From the NCBI RefSeq assembly GCF_000712135.1, contig NZ_JOOE01000002.1:434001-498000 (forward strand): DNA of 64,000 bases, written 5' to 3'. The DNA is from Sphingomonas sp. UNC305MFCol5.2. Lineage in GTDB: Bacteria > Pseudomonadota > Alphaproteobacteria > Sphingomonadales > Sphingomonadaceae. The notes beneath the pieces are model-generated. The model worked only from the letters and a program-made list of their open reading frames with translations, was not told the DNA's origin and searched no databases. This document shows, piece by piece, positions 35,401 to 43,448 of the stretch. Numbering within the stretch: position 1 is the first letter of the stretch; every line of letters begins with the position of its first letter. Position numbers and translations under genes: made by a program.

Positions 35401-35560
35401 GCTGGGCACCTGCTTGCTCGCCGGTGGCCATGCGCCAGCCGGGATTGAGATTGTACGTCGCGCGCGGAGAGGCGACCACGGTCGACGCATCGTGCGCGAT
35501 CGCGGAGGCTGCGACAGTCGATAGCAACATGCCGAGCACGGCACCGACGGATCTGGACAA
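32495..35560 (-). CDS. GH2-family glycoside hydrolase (beta-galactosidase-like) with C-terminal F5/8-type domain
   Basis: Encodes about 1,021 residues from TTG 35560, supported by GGGAGGG just upstream and by the resulting signal peptide SRSVGAVLGMLLSTVAASAIAHDA. GH2 layout: sugar-binding jelly roll (FLEFEGVRQAAEVWVNGQ, near 115), immunoglobulin-like domain, and a TIM barrel with the acid/base region FYEGGNENIS and a nucleophile region VWAMEYSRDEGA. A DUF4982-like and further beta domain, then a discoidin/F5-8-like module (RWTSDGQPGSAWIEYRF onward), close the protein. It is probably secreted and removes terminal beta-linked sugars from pectic side chains. The specific linkage is not readable from sequence. 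Confidence 0.85.
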   Translation of the reverse strand: MSRSVGAVLGMLLSTVAASAIAHDASTVVASPRATYNLNPGWRMATGEQAGAQQAGFDDGGWHQVTLPNAFNEKEAFARDIKDLSTGIIWYRKRITLPTQGSVARAFLEFEGVRQAAEVWVNGQSVALSENGAMAFGADITAALRPGENVIAVRVDNDWKYKERATGSGFQWNNNNFNVNYGGITKNVRLHLTGPVYQTLPLYAGLGTTGQYVWADGFDVKARRATIHAQTQIRNAGATPRKIGYRAEIRDRDGRVVRRLDGGNATLAPGETRLLTAAGTAENLHFWSWGYGYLYTVTTILTENGKVIDSVDTRTGFRQTKFADGMVTLNGRVIQMHGYAQRTSNEWPAVGVSIPPWLSDFSNGLMVESGGNLVRWMHIAPSKQDVESADRVGLIQAMPAGDAESDVIGRRWDQRKEVMRDAIVYNRNNPSILFYEGGNENISDAHMAELKAIRDQYDPHGGRAVGSREMLDSRVAEYGGEMLYINKSATKPVWAMEYSRDEGARLYQDELTPPFHKDSPDYNRNQDSHAIEDVKRWWDYYRVRPGTGKRVSSGGVNIIFSDSNTHYRGDNNYRRSGEVDAVRLPKEGFYAHQVMWSDWVDSVTPRTHVIGHWNYAPGISKDVTVVSNGDSVELFLNGRSLGKGARSNGFLFGWKQVPWAPGTLRAVATYADGRKSEHSVETVGAPVALRLTPHVSPRGFVMDGADIALVDVEVVDAKGRRVPTAHDMVKFTLDGPAEWRGGIAQGDSSGKPRAAIATGPAEPAKPAGADQTTQYAGTARTEDNFILSPNLPVEAGVNRVLLRAGTQGGTVRIAATAAGLEGATLTMPTKAVKPVAGGLSSDFPEDHQPGLLTRGATPSGPSFTPSRTTVTAASIVAGSNQPDAANSADDNELSRWTSDGQPGSAWIEYRFAAPATLSEIDLKLVGWRSRSYNLRITLDGKTVWEGETERQLGYANVKFAAATGSMLRITQIGPVVDRDAFGKVIELDTSRKAGDTGADAVPPGWRLGVVEVDFHGPVARK

Positions 35561-35572
35561 GGCACCCTCCCA

Positions 35573-35587
35573 ATTGGTCAGGCCAAC
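35573..35587. promoter_or_regulatory. Palindrome ATTGGTCAGGCCAAC upstream of the GH2 gene
   Basis: TTGGTC-A-GGCCAA is a dyad with one mismatch, 13 nt upstream of the TTG start at 35560. On the minus strand it is preceded by TTGACA (centre near 35609) and a repeated GACAGG. The form TTGGTCnGACCAA is a common type for FadR-family GntR operators, so a second regulator besides the LacI protein may control this gene. This is inference from one site. Confidence 0.4.
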
Positions 35588-35633
35588 CTGTCTTATCGGC
35601 ATTACGCCTGTCAAGCCAATGTGGAAAAGCGTC

Positions 35634-36584
35634 TCACAAATTGGGAAGCCAGCCGTGGCGGGCGGCAAAGAGGCGGAAGAGATCGAACCAGACGTACGGC
35701 TTGCCGTCGGCATCGAACAGCGGGATGCCGTGCCCGCCCTTCTCAGCGATCATCAGTTCGGACGGGATGCGCGCCGCCTGCAGCCCTGCGAACATCGCGA
35801 GGCTATTCGCCGGCTTGACGGTCTTGTCGTCGGCGGCGTGACAGACGAGGGTGGGCGGCGTCGCGGCGGGAACGTCGAGCTCGAGCGACCATGCGCGGGC
35901 CAGCGCCTCGGCAGGATCGGCGCCGAGCAACTCGCGGCGCGACTGGTCGTGCGCGATCGGCGGCAGCATCGATACCACCGGGAAGAACATCGCGACCGCA
36001 ATCGGCCGCGCAGGCAGCCGGTCGGCGGCGTCGATCGGATCATAAATGACCTTGTCGGCACGCGTGCCGAGCGAGCCCACCACGTGCCCGCCCGCGGAAA
36101 AACCCATTGCGGCGACGCGCGCGGGATCGATCCCCCATTTGGCGGCACCCGCGCGGATCAGCCGCATCGCGCGCTGCGCGTCCTGGAGCGGCGTCACCGG
36201 GCCGGCACGCCAGCCGTCGTGCGGCAGGCGGTAGAGCAATTCGAACGCCGTGATCCCCTGCGCGGCGAACATCTGCGCGATCTTGCCCGGCCCACGGCCC
36301 ACCGCGACTCGCGCATAGCCCCCGCCGGGAATGAGCAGCACCGCCGCGCCATTGGGCTTCGCGGCGCGCGCGACTGTTATCGCCGGCGTGCCGATATGCG
36401 TCCAAGCGATGTCGTCGGGTTTCGGCGAGCGCGGGACCGTCACGTCCGCGACTCCCAGCCCCTCTCCGCCCGGCGGCGTTCCCGGCCACAGCGGTACCCG
36501 CTCGATTTCGGCGGGCGCCGATGCACGCGCGGCGCCGGCAATGCCCAGCGCGAGCCCGGAGGCGAGGACAGTGCGACGATCCAT
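35634..36584 (-). CDS. Secreted alpha/beta-hydrolase, acetylxylan/pectin acetylesterase-like
   Basis: Encodes 316 residues from ATG 36584 with AGGAG upstream. An N-terminal twin-arginine-like leader (MDRRTVLASGLALGIAGAARASA) indicates export. Core motifs: LLIPGGGYARVA (oxyanion loop), MGFSAGGHVVGSL (nucleophile Ser in GFSAG), CHAADDKTVKPANS (Asp) and EKGGHGIPLF (His). It belongs to the same family as the enzyme at 52836-53825. In this locus it likely removes acetyl groups from pectin or pectic oligosaccharides. It begins 2 nt after the chemoreceptor stop. Confidence 0.8.
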   Translation of the reverse strand: MDRRTVLASGLALGIAGAARASAPAEIERVPLWPGTPPGGEGLGVADVTVPRSPKPDDIAWTHIGTPAITVARAAKPNGAAVLLIPGGGYARVAVGRGPGKIAQMFAAQGITAFELLYRLPHDGWRAGPVTPLQDAQRAMRLIRAGAAKWGIDPARVAAMGFSAGGHVVGSLGTRADKVIYDPIDAADRLPARPIAVAMFFPVVSMLPPIAHDQSRRELLGADPAEALARAWSLELDVPAATPPTLVCHAADDKTVKPANSLAMFAGLQAARIPSELMIAEKGGHGIPLFDADGKPYVWFDLFRLFAARHGWLPNL

Positions 36585-36586
36585 GA

Positions 36587-37918
36587 TCACTCCTGACGCG
36601 ACACTTCGGACATGAACTGGCCGACGGTCTCCTCGACCCGGCGCAGCGCATCCCCTGCCTGCGCAGCCTGCCGCCCGGCATCCTGCGCGGCGGCGGCAAG
36701 CTCCGAGACGCGCCCGCTGATCTGCGCGATCAGCCCCGCGATCTCGCGCGACGACATCGCGGTCTCGTCGATCGAGGCTAGGATCGCACCGACCGTGCTC
36801 ACCTGCGCCTCCATCTCGGACGAAAGGCCGCGCACCCGCTCCATCAGCTCGCTCACGACCGCGAGGATCGCCTGATTGGTGTGCGCCATGACTTCGCTGG
36901 CATTCTGCGCCTGGCGGATCGTGACGGTGACGCCGCCGGTGGCATCGGCCGCCTGATCGGCGAGGCTGCGCACCTCCTGCGCGACCACGGCGAAGCCATG
37001 CCCGCTCTCGCCCGCGCGCGCGGCCTCGATGCTGGCGTTGAGCGCGAGCAGCTTGGTCTGCTGGGCGATACCGGCGATCAGCGTCAGCACCGATTCGATC
37101 TGCGCAGTGTGGGAAGCGAGATTCGCGGCGTTCTCGGCACCCTGCATCGCGATGGCATCGGCTCGCGCAGCGACTTCGGTTGCCGCCAGCGCCTCCGCGC
37201 GCGCGCGATCGAAGGCCGAGATCAGCACCGCGGCGCTCTCCGCCGATTGCCCCATCGCCGTCGCCGACTGATCGGCGGCGCTCGCGACTTCGGCGGCGGG
37301 CTTGCTCAGCGACTCCATCTCGGCTGCGGTACGTTCGGTGAAGCCGGCGACGTCGCGGCTGGCGCGGGCGCTGATGGTGATCGCCTCGCCCAATTGTTGC
37401 CCCACCGCCGCTGCCTCCGCGCGCACTGCGGTCTGGTTGCGCGCCCGGGCGATCGCCCGCAACCGGCTGGCAATGATCTCGAACTCGATCCCGGCGAGCT
37501 TCTGGGTCGAGCGCGTAAGTCGTTCGAGCTGGTCGGGATCCCGGGTGAGTTCGAAGAACAACGCGTGGATGCGCATCTGCGCGACCAGCATCGACGTCGC
37601 CACGACCGAAAAATCGAGATCGCGCTGAGCGATCCGGTCCGCCTCGACGACGACTGTGTCGAGCCAGCGCTGGTCGATGGGTCGCGACAGCTTCTCGCGG
37701 GCATATTCGACGCGTGACGCCACGAGTTCGCCGGAAACGGCCCCGCCCGCGCGTCGCTCGAGCAAGTCGCGCGCAATGCCTGCAATATGCGGCTCGATGA
37801 AGGTCCAGGCCTCGCGCAGCTCCGTCTCGAAGCCGTCATCGATACCGTAGATCTGCCTGAACGCTACTGCGCCCGGGCGCGGCAATGCCGCCTCATCCGC
37901 GACGATATCCCTCGACAT
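36587..37918 (-). CDS. Soluble methyl-accepting chemotaxis protein with globin-like sensor domain
   Basis: Encodes 443 residues from ATG 37918, with GGGAGGG upstream. There are no transmembrane helices. The N-terminal domain (about 20-165: [55 protein letters not shown]) resembles the protoglobin sensor of globin-coupled transducers. The haem proximal His position, judged by aligning the RWL segment, appears to be basic rather than His. The signalling domain has the hairpin tip region [24 protein letters not shown] near 285 and coiled-coil heptads. It sits between kdgK and an esterase in a pectin operon, with no che genes nearby. Confidence 0.8.
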   Translation of the reverse strand: MSRDIVADEAALPRPGAVAFRQIYGIDDGFETELREAWTFIEPHIAGIARDLLERRAGGAVSGELVASRVEYAREKLSRPIDQRWLDTVVVEADRIAQRDLDFSVVATSMLVAQMRIHALFFELTRDPDQLERLTRSTQKLAGIEFEIIASRLRAIARARNQTAVRAEAAAVGQQLGEAITISARASRDVAGFTERTAAEMESLSKPAAEVASAADQSATAMGQSAESAAVLISAFDRARAEALAATEVAARADAIAMQGAENAANLASHTAQIESVLTLIAGIAQQTKLLALNASIEAARAGESGHGFAVVAQEVRSLADQAADATGGVTVTIRQAQNASEVMAHTNQAILAVVSELMERVRGLSSEMEAQVSTVGAILASIDETAMSSREIAGLIAQISGRVSELAAAAQDAGRQAAQAGDALRRVEETVGQFMSEVSRQE

Positions 37919-37951
37919 ACACCCTCCCACGGGCGCCGCTGCGCCTCTCTG

Positions 37952-38959
37952 TCATCGACGAACGTCCAGTCCTCCAGCTTCGAAGGCCGCGAGATCGGCA
38001 CGCGTGAACAGGCTGGCATCGCCGGGCAGGGAGTGCTTGAGCGCAGTCAGCGCCAGTCCCGACTTCGCGGCGGCACGCGCATCGCCGTCGCTCTCGATCA
38101 GGCCATGCAGAACGCCCGCCGCAAAGGCGTCGCCCGCGCCGATCCGATCGACGATGCCGGCGATCAGCACTTCATCGGTCTGGTGCGCGCCGCCGCGCGT
38201 ATCGACGCGCGCCGAGACGCGGTGGCTGTCGGCATCGTCGACATGCCGCGCAGTCGAGGCGATCGTCTGGAGCCTGGGGAAATGCGCGAAGGCCGCCTCC
38301 GCCGCCTCGCGCCGCCGATCCGAGCCTTCGCCCGAAAAGGGCTTGCCGAGCAGCAGCGAGACGTCGCGGTGATTGCCGAACAATATGTCGGCATGGCCGA
38401 TCAGCTGGTTGAGCACCGCGCGCGGGTCACTGTCCCAGGCTTCCCAAAGCTTCGCACGGTAATTGCCGTCGAACGAAACCGGGACGCCCCTGGCGGACGC
38501 AGCCTCGGCGGCGGCGATCGCCGCCTCCGCGGTGTTGTGGCCGAGCGCCGGGGTGATCCCCGACAGATGCAGTCGGGTCGCGCCTTCGAGCAGCCGGTCC
38601 CAGTCCCAGCTGTCGGCCGGGCGCGTGGCGAACACCGAATGCGCCCGGTCATAGACGACTTCGGAAGCCCGCAGCCCCGCCCCTGGAGTGAGGAAATAGA
38701 GGCCGAGACGCCCCTCCTCGCTCGCCACGGTCGACGTATCGACGCCGCGCCGGCGCAGCTCGCCGATCACTGCGCCGCCCAGCGGATTGTCCGCGACGGC
38801 ACTAATCATGCGCGTGGCGTGACCGAGACAGGCGAGCCCCGTGGCGACATTCGCCTCGGCACCGCCGACATTCACTTCGAGCTTGGGCGTCTGCAGCAGC
38901 AACTCGCGCCCCGGCGGCGAGAGCCGCAGCATCACTTCGCCGAAGAATGCGATGGTCAT
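37952..38959 (-). CDS. kdgK: 2-keto-3-deoxygluconate kinase
   Basis: Encodes 335 residues of the PfkB ribokinase family. It phosphorylates 2-keto-3-deoxygluconate to KDPG, where the two uronate branches meet. N-terminal FFGEVMLRLSPPG, VNVGGAEANVATGLACLG near 33 (PfkB signature 1), VSFDGNYRAKLW near 163 and the catalytic GAGDAFAAGVLHGL near 275 are all intact. ATG 38959 overlaps the kduD stop (ATGA). A KDPG aldolase is not encoded in the window. Confidence 0.92.
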   Translation of the reverse strand: MTIAFFGEVMLRLSPPGRELLLQTPKLEVNVGGAEANVATGLACLGHATRMISAVADNPLGGAVIGELRRRGVDTSTVASEEGRLGLYFLTPGAGLRASEVVYDRAHSVFATRPADSWDWDRLLEGATRLHLSGITPALGHNTAEAAIAAAEAASARGVPVSFDGNYRAKLWEAWDSDPRAVLNQLIGHADILFGNHRDVSLLLGKPFSGEGSDRRREAAEAAFAHFPRLQTIASTARHVDDADSHRVSARVDTRGGAHQTDEVLIAGIVDRIGAGDAFAAGVLHGLIESDGDARAAAKSGLALTALKHSLPGDASLFTRADLAAFEAGGLDVRR

Positions 38960-39711
38960 CGCGCCAGCCACCCGCCGTCAACCGCGAGGACATGGCCCTG
39001 GACATAGTCCGAGGCCGAAGAGGCGAGGAACACCGCGGCACCGCCGAGGTCGCCCGGATCGCCCCAGCGGCCCGCGGGGATACGCTCGACGATCTGGCGG
39101 TTGCGGGTCTCGTCGGCCTGAAGCGCGGTGGTGTTGTTGGTGGCGATATAGCCGGGGGCGATCGCGTTGACGTTGATGCCCTTCGATGCCCATTCGCAGG
39201 CGAGGAGCTTGGTGAGCCCCGCGACGCCGGATTTGGATGCAGTGTAGGACGGCACGCGAATGCCGCCCTGGAAGCTCAGCATCGAGGCGATGTTGATGAT
39301 CTTGCCGCGGCCTTGCTTGACCATGTGACGGCCGGCGGCCTGGCAGAGGAAGAACGTGGATTTGAGATTGGTGTCGATCACCGCATCCCAATCCTCCTCC
39401 GAGAAATCGAGGCTGTCGTTGCGGCGGATGATCCCCGCATTGTTGACGAGGATATCGAGCCCGCCGAGTTTATCCACAGTTTCGTCCACAATCCTGCCCA
39501 CAGGCTCGATCGTCGAGAGATCCGCGGAGATAATCTCGGCCCGCACGCCGAGCGCGCGGGCCTTCTCGACGGTCTCGGTGGCGGCCGAGCGGCCGACGGC
39601 CGCGATGCTGGCGCCGGCGCCGGCGAGCGCGAGCGCGATACCCTGCCCGATGCCGGTGTTCGCCCCGGTGACGATTGCGACCTTGCCGGTCAGGTCGAAG
39701 GGATTGGTCAT
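38956..39711 (-). CDS. kduD: 2-dehydro-3-deoxy-D-gluconate 5-dehydrogenase
   Basis: Encodes 251 residues, the usual size. Short-chain dehydrogenase: VTGANTGIGQGIALAL at 14-29, the NNAG motif near residue 88, Ser in INIASMLSFQGG near 140 and YTASKSGVAGL with catalytic Tyr and Lys near 155. The C-terminus SDYVQGHVLAVDGGW is typical of KduD. It reduces 2,5-diketo-3-deoxygluconate to 2-keto-3-deoxygluconate. Located directly after kduI, separated only by an inverted repeat. Confidence 0.93.
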   Translation of the reverse strand: MTNPFDLTGKVAIVTGANTGIGQGIALALAGAGASIAAVGRSAATETVEKARALGVRAEIISADLSTIEPVGRIVDETVDKLGGLDILVNNAGIIRRNDSLDFSEEDWDAVIDTNLKSTFFLCQAAGRHMVKQGRGKIINIASMLSFQGGIRVPSYTASKSGVAGLTKLLACEWASKGINVNAIAPGYIATNNTTALQADETRNRQIVERIPAGRWGDPGDLGGAAVFLASSASDYVQGHVLAVDGGWLAR

Positions 39712-39722
39712 GTCAAAAGGAA

Positions 39723-39799
39723 CCGTTCGTTTCGAGCGAAGTCGAGAAACCGTGGCGGGGCACTTGCGGCCGTGTCTCGACTTCGCTCGACACGAACGG
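39723..39799. repeat. Inverted repeat between kduI and kduD
   Basis: The arm 39723-39750 (ccgttcgtttcgagcgaagt...) and the arm 39772-39799 are reverse complements over 28 nt with two mismatches, separated by 21 nt. It is an intergenic palindromic repeat of the kind dispersed in Sphingomonas genomes. It could reduce transcription between the genes or stabilise the upstream mRNA. Confidence 0.75.
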
Positions 39800-39823
39800 A
39801 AAAGGAGCGCCCCGCCGCGCGCG

Positions 39824-40663
39824 TTACGCCAGCTGGCAGATGTCCAGCACGTTCATGTCGGTATAATCCTGGTTCTCGCCCGCCATCGCCCAGATGAAAG
39901 CATAGGCCTTGGTGCCCGAGCCCATGTGGATCGACCAGGGCGGCGAGATCACCGCTTCCTCGTTGGCGACGACGATATGCCGCATCGCCTCGCCTTCGCC
40001 CATGTAATGGAAGACGCGATCGTTGGAGCCGTCGAGCTCGAAGTAGAAATAAATCTCGCTGCGGCGCTCGTGGATATGCGGAGGCATGGTGTTCCACACG
40101 CTGCCCGGCTTGAGCACGGTCAGGCCCATGACGAGCTGCGCGCTGTCGCACACGCCGGGGATGACGAGCTGGAAGATCGTCCGCTCGTTCGATTCCTCGA
40201 GGCTGCCGCGCTCGAGCGCGTTGGCGTCGGCGATCGAGAGTTTCCGGGTCTGGAAGCCTTTATGCGCGGGGCACGAGGCCAGATAGAAGCGCGCGCCATC
40301 GCCCGAGAACTGGACCTCCTTCGCGCCCATCGTGACGTAGAGGCAGTCCTTGTTGCCCAGCGTGAAGCTCTCACCGTCGACGGTGACGGTACCTTCGACG
40401 GACGACACGTTGACCACCGCCAGTTCGCGACGCTCGAGGAACGGGTGGCCCGCCGCGGACGGCGGCTCGGTCTGGTCGGGCAGCTTCACCGCGCCCGATC
40501 CAACCGCAACGCCGCCGATCACGAAGCGATCGGCGTGCGTATAGTTAAGCACGCACTCGCCTTCGCGGAACAGGCCGTCGATCAGATAGCGGTCGCGAAG
40601 CTCCTCGTTCGAGACGCACTCCATCATATCGGGGTGCGTAGCGTAATAGGTGCGGTCAAACAT
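39824..40663 (-). CDS. kduI: 5-keto-4-deoxyuronate isomerase
   Basis: Encodes 279 residues, matching KduI length. It isomerises 5-keto-4-deoxyuronate, the rearranged unsaturated uronate released by pectate lyase, to 2,5-diketo-3-deoxygluconate. Cupin metal ligands are in [19 protein letters not shown] near residue 190 (two His and Glu) with a further His later. N-terminal [26 protein letters not shown] is the conserved KduI opening. It follows uxaC by 17 nt. Confidence 0.94.
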   Translation of the reverse strand: MFDRTYYATHPDMMECVSNEELRDRYLIDGLFREGECVLNYTHADRFVIGGVAVGSGAVKLPDQTEPPSAAGHPFLERRELAVVNVSSVEGTVTVDGESFTLGNKDCLYVTMGAKEVQFSGDGARFYLASCPAHKGFQTRKLSIADANALERGSLEESNERTIFQLVIPGVCDSAQLVMGLTVLKPGSVWNTMPPHIHERRSEIYFYFELDGSNDRVFHYMGEGEAMRHIVVANEEAVISPPWSIHMGSGTKAYAFIWAMAGENQDYTDMNVLDICQLA

Positions 40664-40680
40664 AGGATACTCCGTTTGGT

Positions 40681-42129
40681 TCAGGCTGCTGCGGCGACGG
40701 GCGCCGGCGCGGATTGGTCGAGTTTGTAGGCCTTGCGGACGAGCCCGTTAGTCAGCTCGTGCGCGAGTTCAAAGGCTTCCCAGTCGAGCAGCCGCCCTTC
40801 GGCGACCAGCTGGCCGAGGAAGCCGCAGTCGATCCGCCGAGCGACATCATGCCGCGCGGGGATCGACAGGAAGGCGCGGGTATCGTCGTTGAAGCCGACG
40901 GTGTTGTAGAAGCCCGCAGTCTCGGTGACCTGCTCGCGGAAACGGCGCATCCCCTCGGGACTGTCGTGGAACCACCAGCTCGGCCCCAACTTGAGGCACG
41001 GATAATGCCCCGCCAACGGCGCCAGCTCGCGCGCATACACCGTCTCGTCGAGCGTGAAGAGGATGATCGACAGCGATGTCGAGGTGCCGAAGCGATCGAG
41101 CAGAGGCTTCAATGCGTGGACGTAATCGGTGCGCATCGGAATGTCTGCGCCCTTGTCGCGGCCATGGCTCGCGAACAGCCCGCCATTATGGTTGCGGAAA
41201 GATCCCGGGTGGATCTGCATCACCATCCCGTCCTCGATGCTCATCGCCGCCATTTCGGTGAGCATCTGCGCGCGGAACAGCTCGGCGTCCTGCGGCGTCC
41301 AACTGTCCGACAGGATCGTGCGGAATAGCCGCTCTGCCTCGTCATAGGGCAGGTTCGCGGTGCGGGCCGTGGGGTGGCCGTGATCGGTCGCAGTGGCGCC
41401 GGCCGCGCGAAAATCGGCGCGGCGCTTGCGGTGCGCGGCGAGATAGCCGTCCCATGACCAGACGTCCTCGCCGGTCAGATCGGCGAAGGTTCGCATCGCG
41501 CCGGCGAACTGCTCGTGCTCGACATCGATCACCGCGTCGGGACGATAGGTAGTGACCACCCTGCCCTTCCATCCCGATTTGTGGATCGCGTGGTGCGGCG
41601 AGAGATCGTCCTGAGGCCCTTCGGTGGTGGCGAGAAACTCGATGCCGAAGCGATCGAACAGCGCGCGTGGGCGGAAGGCGTCGCTCGCGAGCTTCTCGTT
41701 GACGCGGTCGTAATAGAGGTCGGCCGTAGAGGCATCGAGCGCGACGTCGAAGCCGAACACCTCGGCAAAGACATGGCCGAGCCACATGCTGGACGGCGTG
41801 CCGCGGAACAGGTGGAAATTCTCCGCGAACGTCCGCCACGCCTTCCGCGGATCGGTCGAGGGCAGGCCCGCCTTGCTCGGCACGCAGAGATCGTCGAGCG
41901 CGACACCCTGCGAATAGAGCATGCGATAAAGGTAGTGATCGGGCGAGAGCAGCAGCTCGGTCGCGTTCGACCAGTTCTCGTCCGTCGCAAACCATTTCGG
42001 ATCGGTATGGCCGTGCGGACTGATGATCGGCAACCCGGAGACCTCCGCGTAAAGCGCACGCGCGATGCTCCGCGTACGGTCGTCGGAGGGAAACAGCCTG
42101 TCGGGGTCTAGCGTGAGTGGCCGGGCCAT
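40681..42129 (-). CDS. uxaC: Uronate isomerase
   Basis: Encodes 482 residues. It isomerises D-galacturonate to D-tagaturonate (and glucuronate to fructuronate). [11 protein letters not shown] at the start, [13 protein letters not shown] near 37 (metal His pair), [22 protein letters not shown] near 110, [12 protein letters not shown] near 300 and [17 protein letters not shown] near 385 are characteristic of UxaC. It begins 23 nt after the transporter stop and is followed by kduI. Confidence 0.94.
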   Translation of the reverse strand: MARPLTLDPDRLFPSDDRTRSIARALYAEVSGLPIISPHGHTDPKWFATDENWSNATELLLSPDHYLYRMLYSQGVALDDLCVPSKAGLPSTDPRKAWRTFAENFHLFRGTPSSMWLGHVFAEVFGFDVALDASTADLYYDRVNEKLASDAFRPRALFDRFGIEFLATTEGPQDDLSPHHAIHKSGWKGRVVTTYRPDAVIDVEHEQFAGAMRTFADLTGEDVWSWDGYLAAHRKRRADFRAAGATATDHGHPTARTANLPYDEAERLFRTILSDSWTPQDAELFRAQMLTEMAAMSIEDGMVMQIHPGSFRNHNGGLFASHGRDKGADIPMRTDYVHALKPLLDRFGTSTSLSIILFTLDETVYARELAPLAGHYPCLKLGPSWWFHDSPEGMRRFREQVTETAGFYNTVGFNDDTRAFLSIPARHDVARRIDCGFLGQLVAEGRLLDWEAFELAHELTNGLVRKAYKLDQSAPAPVAAAA

Positions 42130-42152
42130 CGATCTTCTCCGTTACGCTACTG

Positions 42153-43448
42153 TCAGGCCCGCGAGGCCATATCGACTCGCTCGAACCGCGGCGAGAGCAA
42201 GTGGATGCAAAGCAAGGCGAGGAAATAGGCGCCCGCCGCCACCATGAACAACGGCCAATAGGTCCCCAGCCGCTCGAGCACCTCGCCGGCATAGAAGGAC
42301 ATCAGCATGCCCCCCACCGCGCCGGCGGTGCCGCCGATGCCGATCACCGATCCCACTGCCGCGCGGGGAAAGATATCGGCCGGCACTGCATAGAGGTTCG
42401 CCGAAAAGGCCTGGTGCGCGGCGGTCGCGATGCCGATGATCAGCACGGCCACCCACACGCTGGAGATCGACTCCGCGAACACTACCGGCACCACCAGGCA
42501 GGCGCAGATGAACATCGTCAGCTTGCGGGCGCGATTGGCGGTCCAGCCGGCCTTCATCAGCCGCGACGACATCCACCCGCCCGCGACGCTGCCGAAATCC
42601 GAGATCAGGTAGATCGCGGCGAGCGGCAGGCCGAAGGTCATCAGATTGAGGTCGTAACGCTCGAACAGATAGCCCGGCAGCCAGAACAGGAAGAACCACC
42701 AGATCGGATCGATGAAGAACTTGCCGAGTGCGAAGGCCCAGGTCTCGCGGCGCGTGAATACCGCGCCGTAGCCGAGCGGGGTGGTGGGATCGGCGGGGTC
42801 CTGCTCGATCCAGGCGAGCTCGGCCGCGCCGACCTTGCTGTGCTCGCGCGGGCGGCGGTACATGATCCACCAGGCGATCAGCCAGACGAAGCTGACCACG
42901 CCGGTGATCACGAACGCCGAGCGCCAACCCCAGGCAACCACCATCAGCGGTATGATCAACGGCGTAAGGATCGCGCCGATGTTCGATCCGGCATTGAACA
43001 CACCGATCGCGAAAGCACGTTCCTTGGCCGGGAACCATTCGGTCACCGCCTTGATACCCGCAGGGAAATTGCCCGATTCGCCAATGCCGAGGCCGAAGCG
43101 CGCCATCGCGAACTGGGTCATGGTGGAAGCGGCGCCATGGGCGATATGCGCAACCTGCCAGATCACGAAAGCGATCGTATAACCGACACGCGCGCCGGCA
43201 CTGTCGACGATCTTGCCGAAGGCGATATAACCGATCGCATAAGCGAACTGGAACCAGATGATGACGCCGGCAAAGTCCTTCTCGGTCCAGCCGAGATCGG
43301 TCATCAGCGTCGGCTTAAGCACGCCGATCATCTGGCGATCGACATAGTTGATCACCGTCGCCGCGAACAGCAATGCCACGATCATCCAGCGATAGCGCCC
43401 AGCGCGTTCCGCCGCGCCGGATAATGTCGCTTCCCGCGTATCGCTCAT
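42153..43448 (-). CDS. MFS hexuronate transporter (ExuT-like)
   Basis: Encodes 431 residues with twelve predicted helices. The anion:cation symporter features are visible: RYRWMIVALLFAATVINYVDRQMIGVLKP near the start, and ARFGLGIGESGNFPAGIKAVTEWFPAKERAFAIGVFNAG near 115, which is the conserved helix 4-5 region. It lies directly before uxaC, so galacturonate/glucuronate uptake across the inner membrane is the likely role. ATG 43448 overlaps the DUF885 stop (ATGA). Confidence 0.9.
   Translation of the reverse strand: MSDTREATLSGAAERAGRYRWMIVALLFAATVINYVDRQMIGVLKPTLMTDLGWTEKDFAGVIIWFQFAYAIGYIAFGKIVDSAGARVGYTIAFVIWQVAHIAHGAASTMTQFAMARFGLGIGESGNFPAGIKAVTEWFPAKERAFAIGVFNAGSNIGAILTPLIIPLMVVAWGWRSAFVITGVVSFVWLIAWWIMYRRPREHSKVGAAELAWIEQDPADPTTPLGYGAVFTRRETWAFALGKFFIDPIWWFFLFWLPGYLFERYDLNLMTFGLPLAAIYLISDFGSVAGGWMSSRLMKAGWTANRARKLTMFICACLVVPVVFAESISSVWVAVLIIGIATAAHQAFSANLYAVPADIFPRAAVGSVIGIGGTAGAVGGMLMSFYAGEVLERLGTYWPLFMVAAGAYFLALLCIHLLSPRFERVDMASRA

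Noticed and set aside
33383..35524. 713-codon plus-strand frame antisense to the GH2 gene
   Set aside because: The opposite strand encodes a clear GH2 enzyme with signal peptide and catalytic motifs. This translation has no recognisable fold and is rich in Asp/Arg/Val, as expected for a shadow frame.
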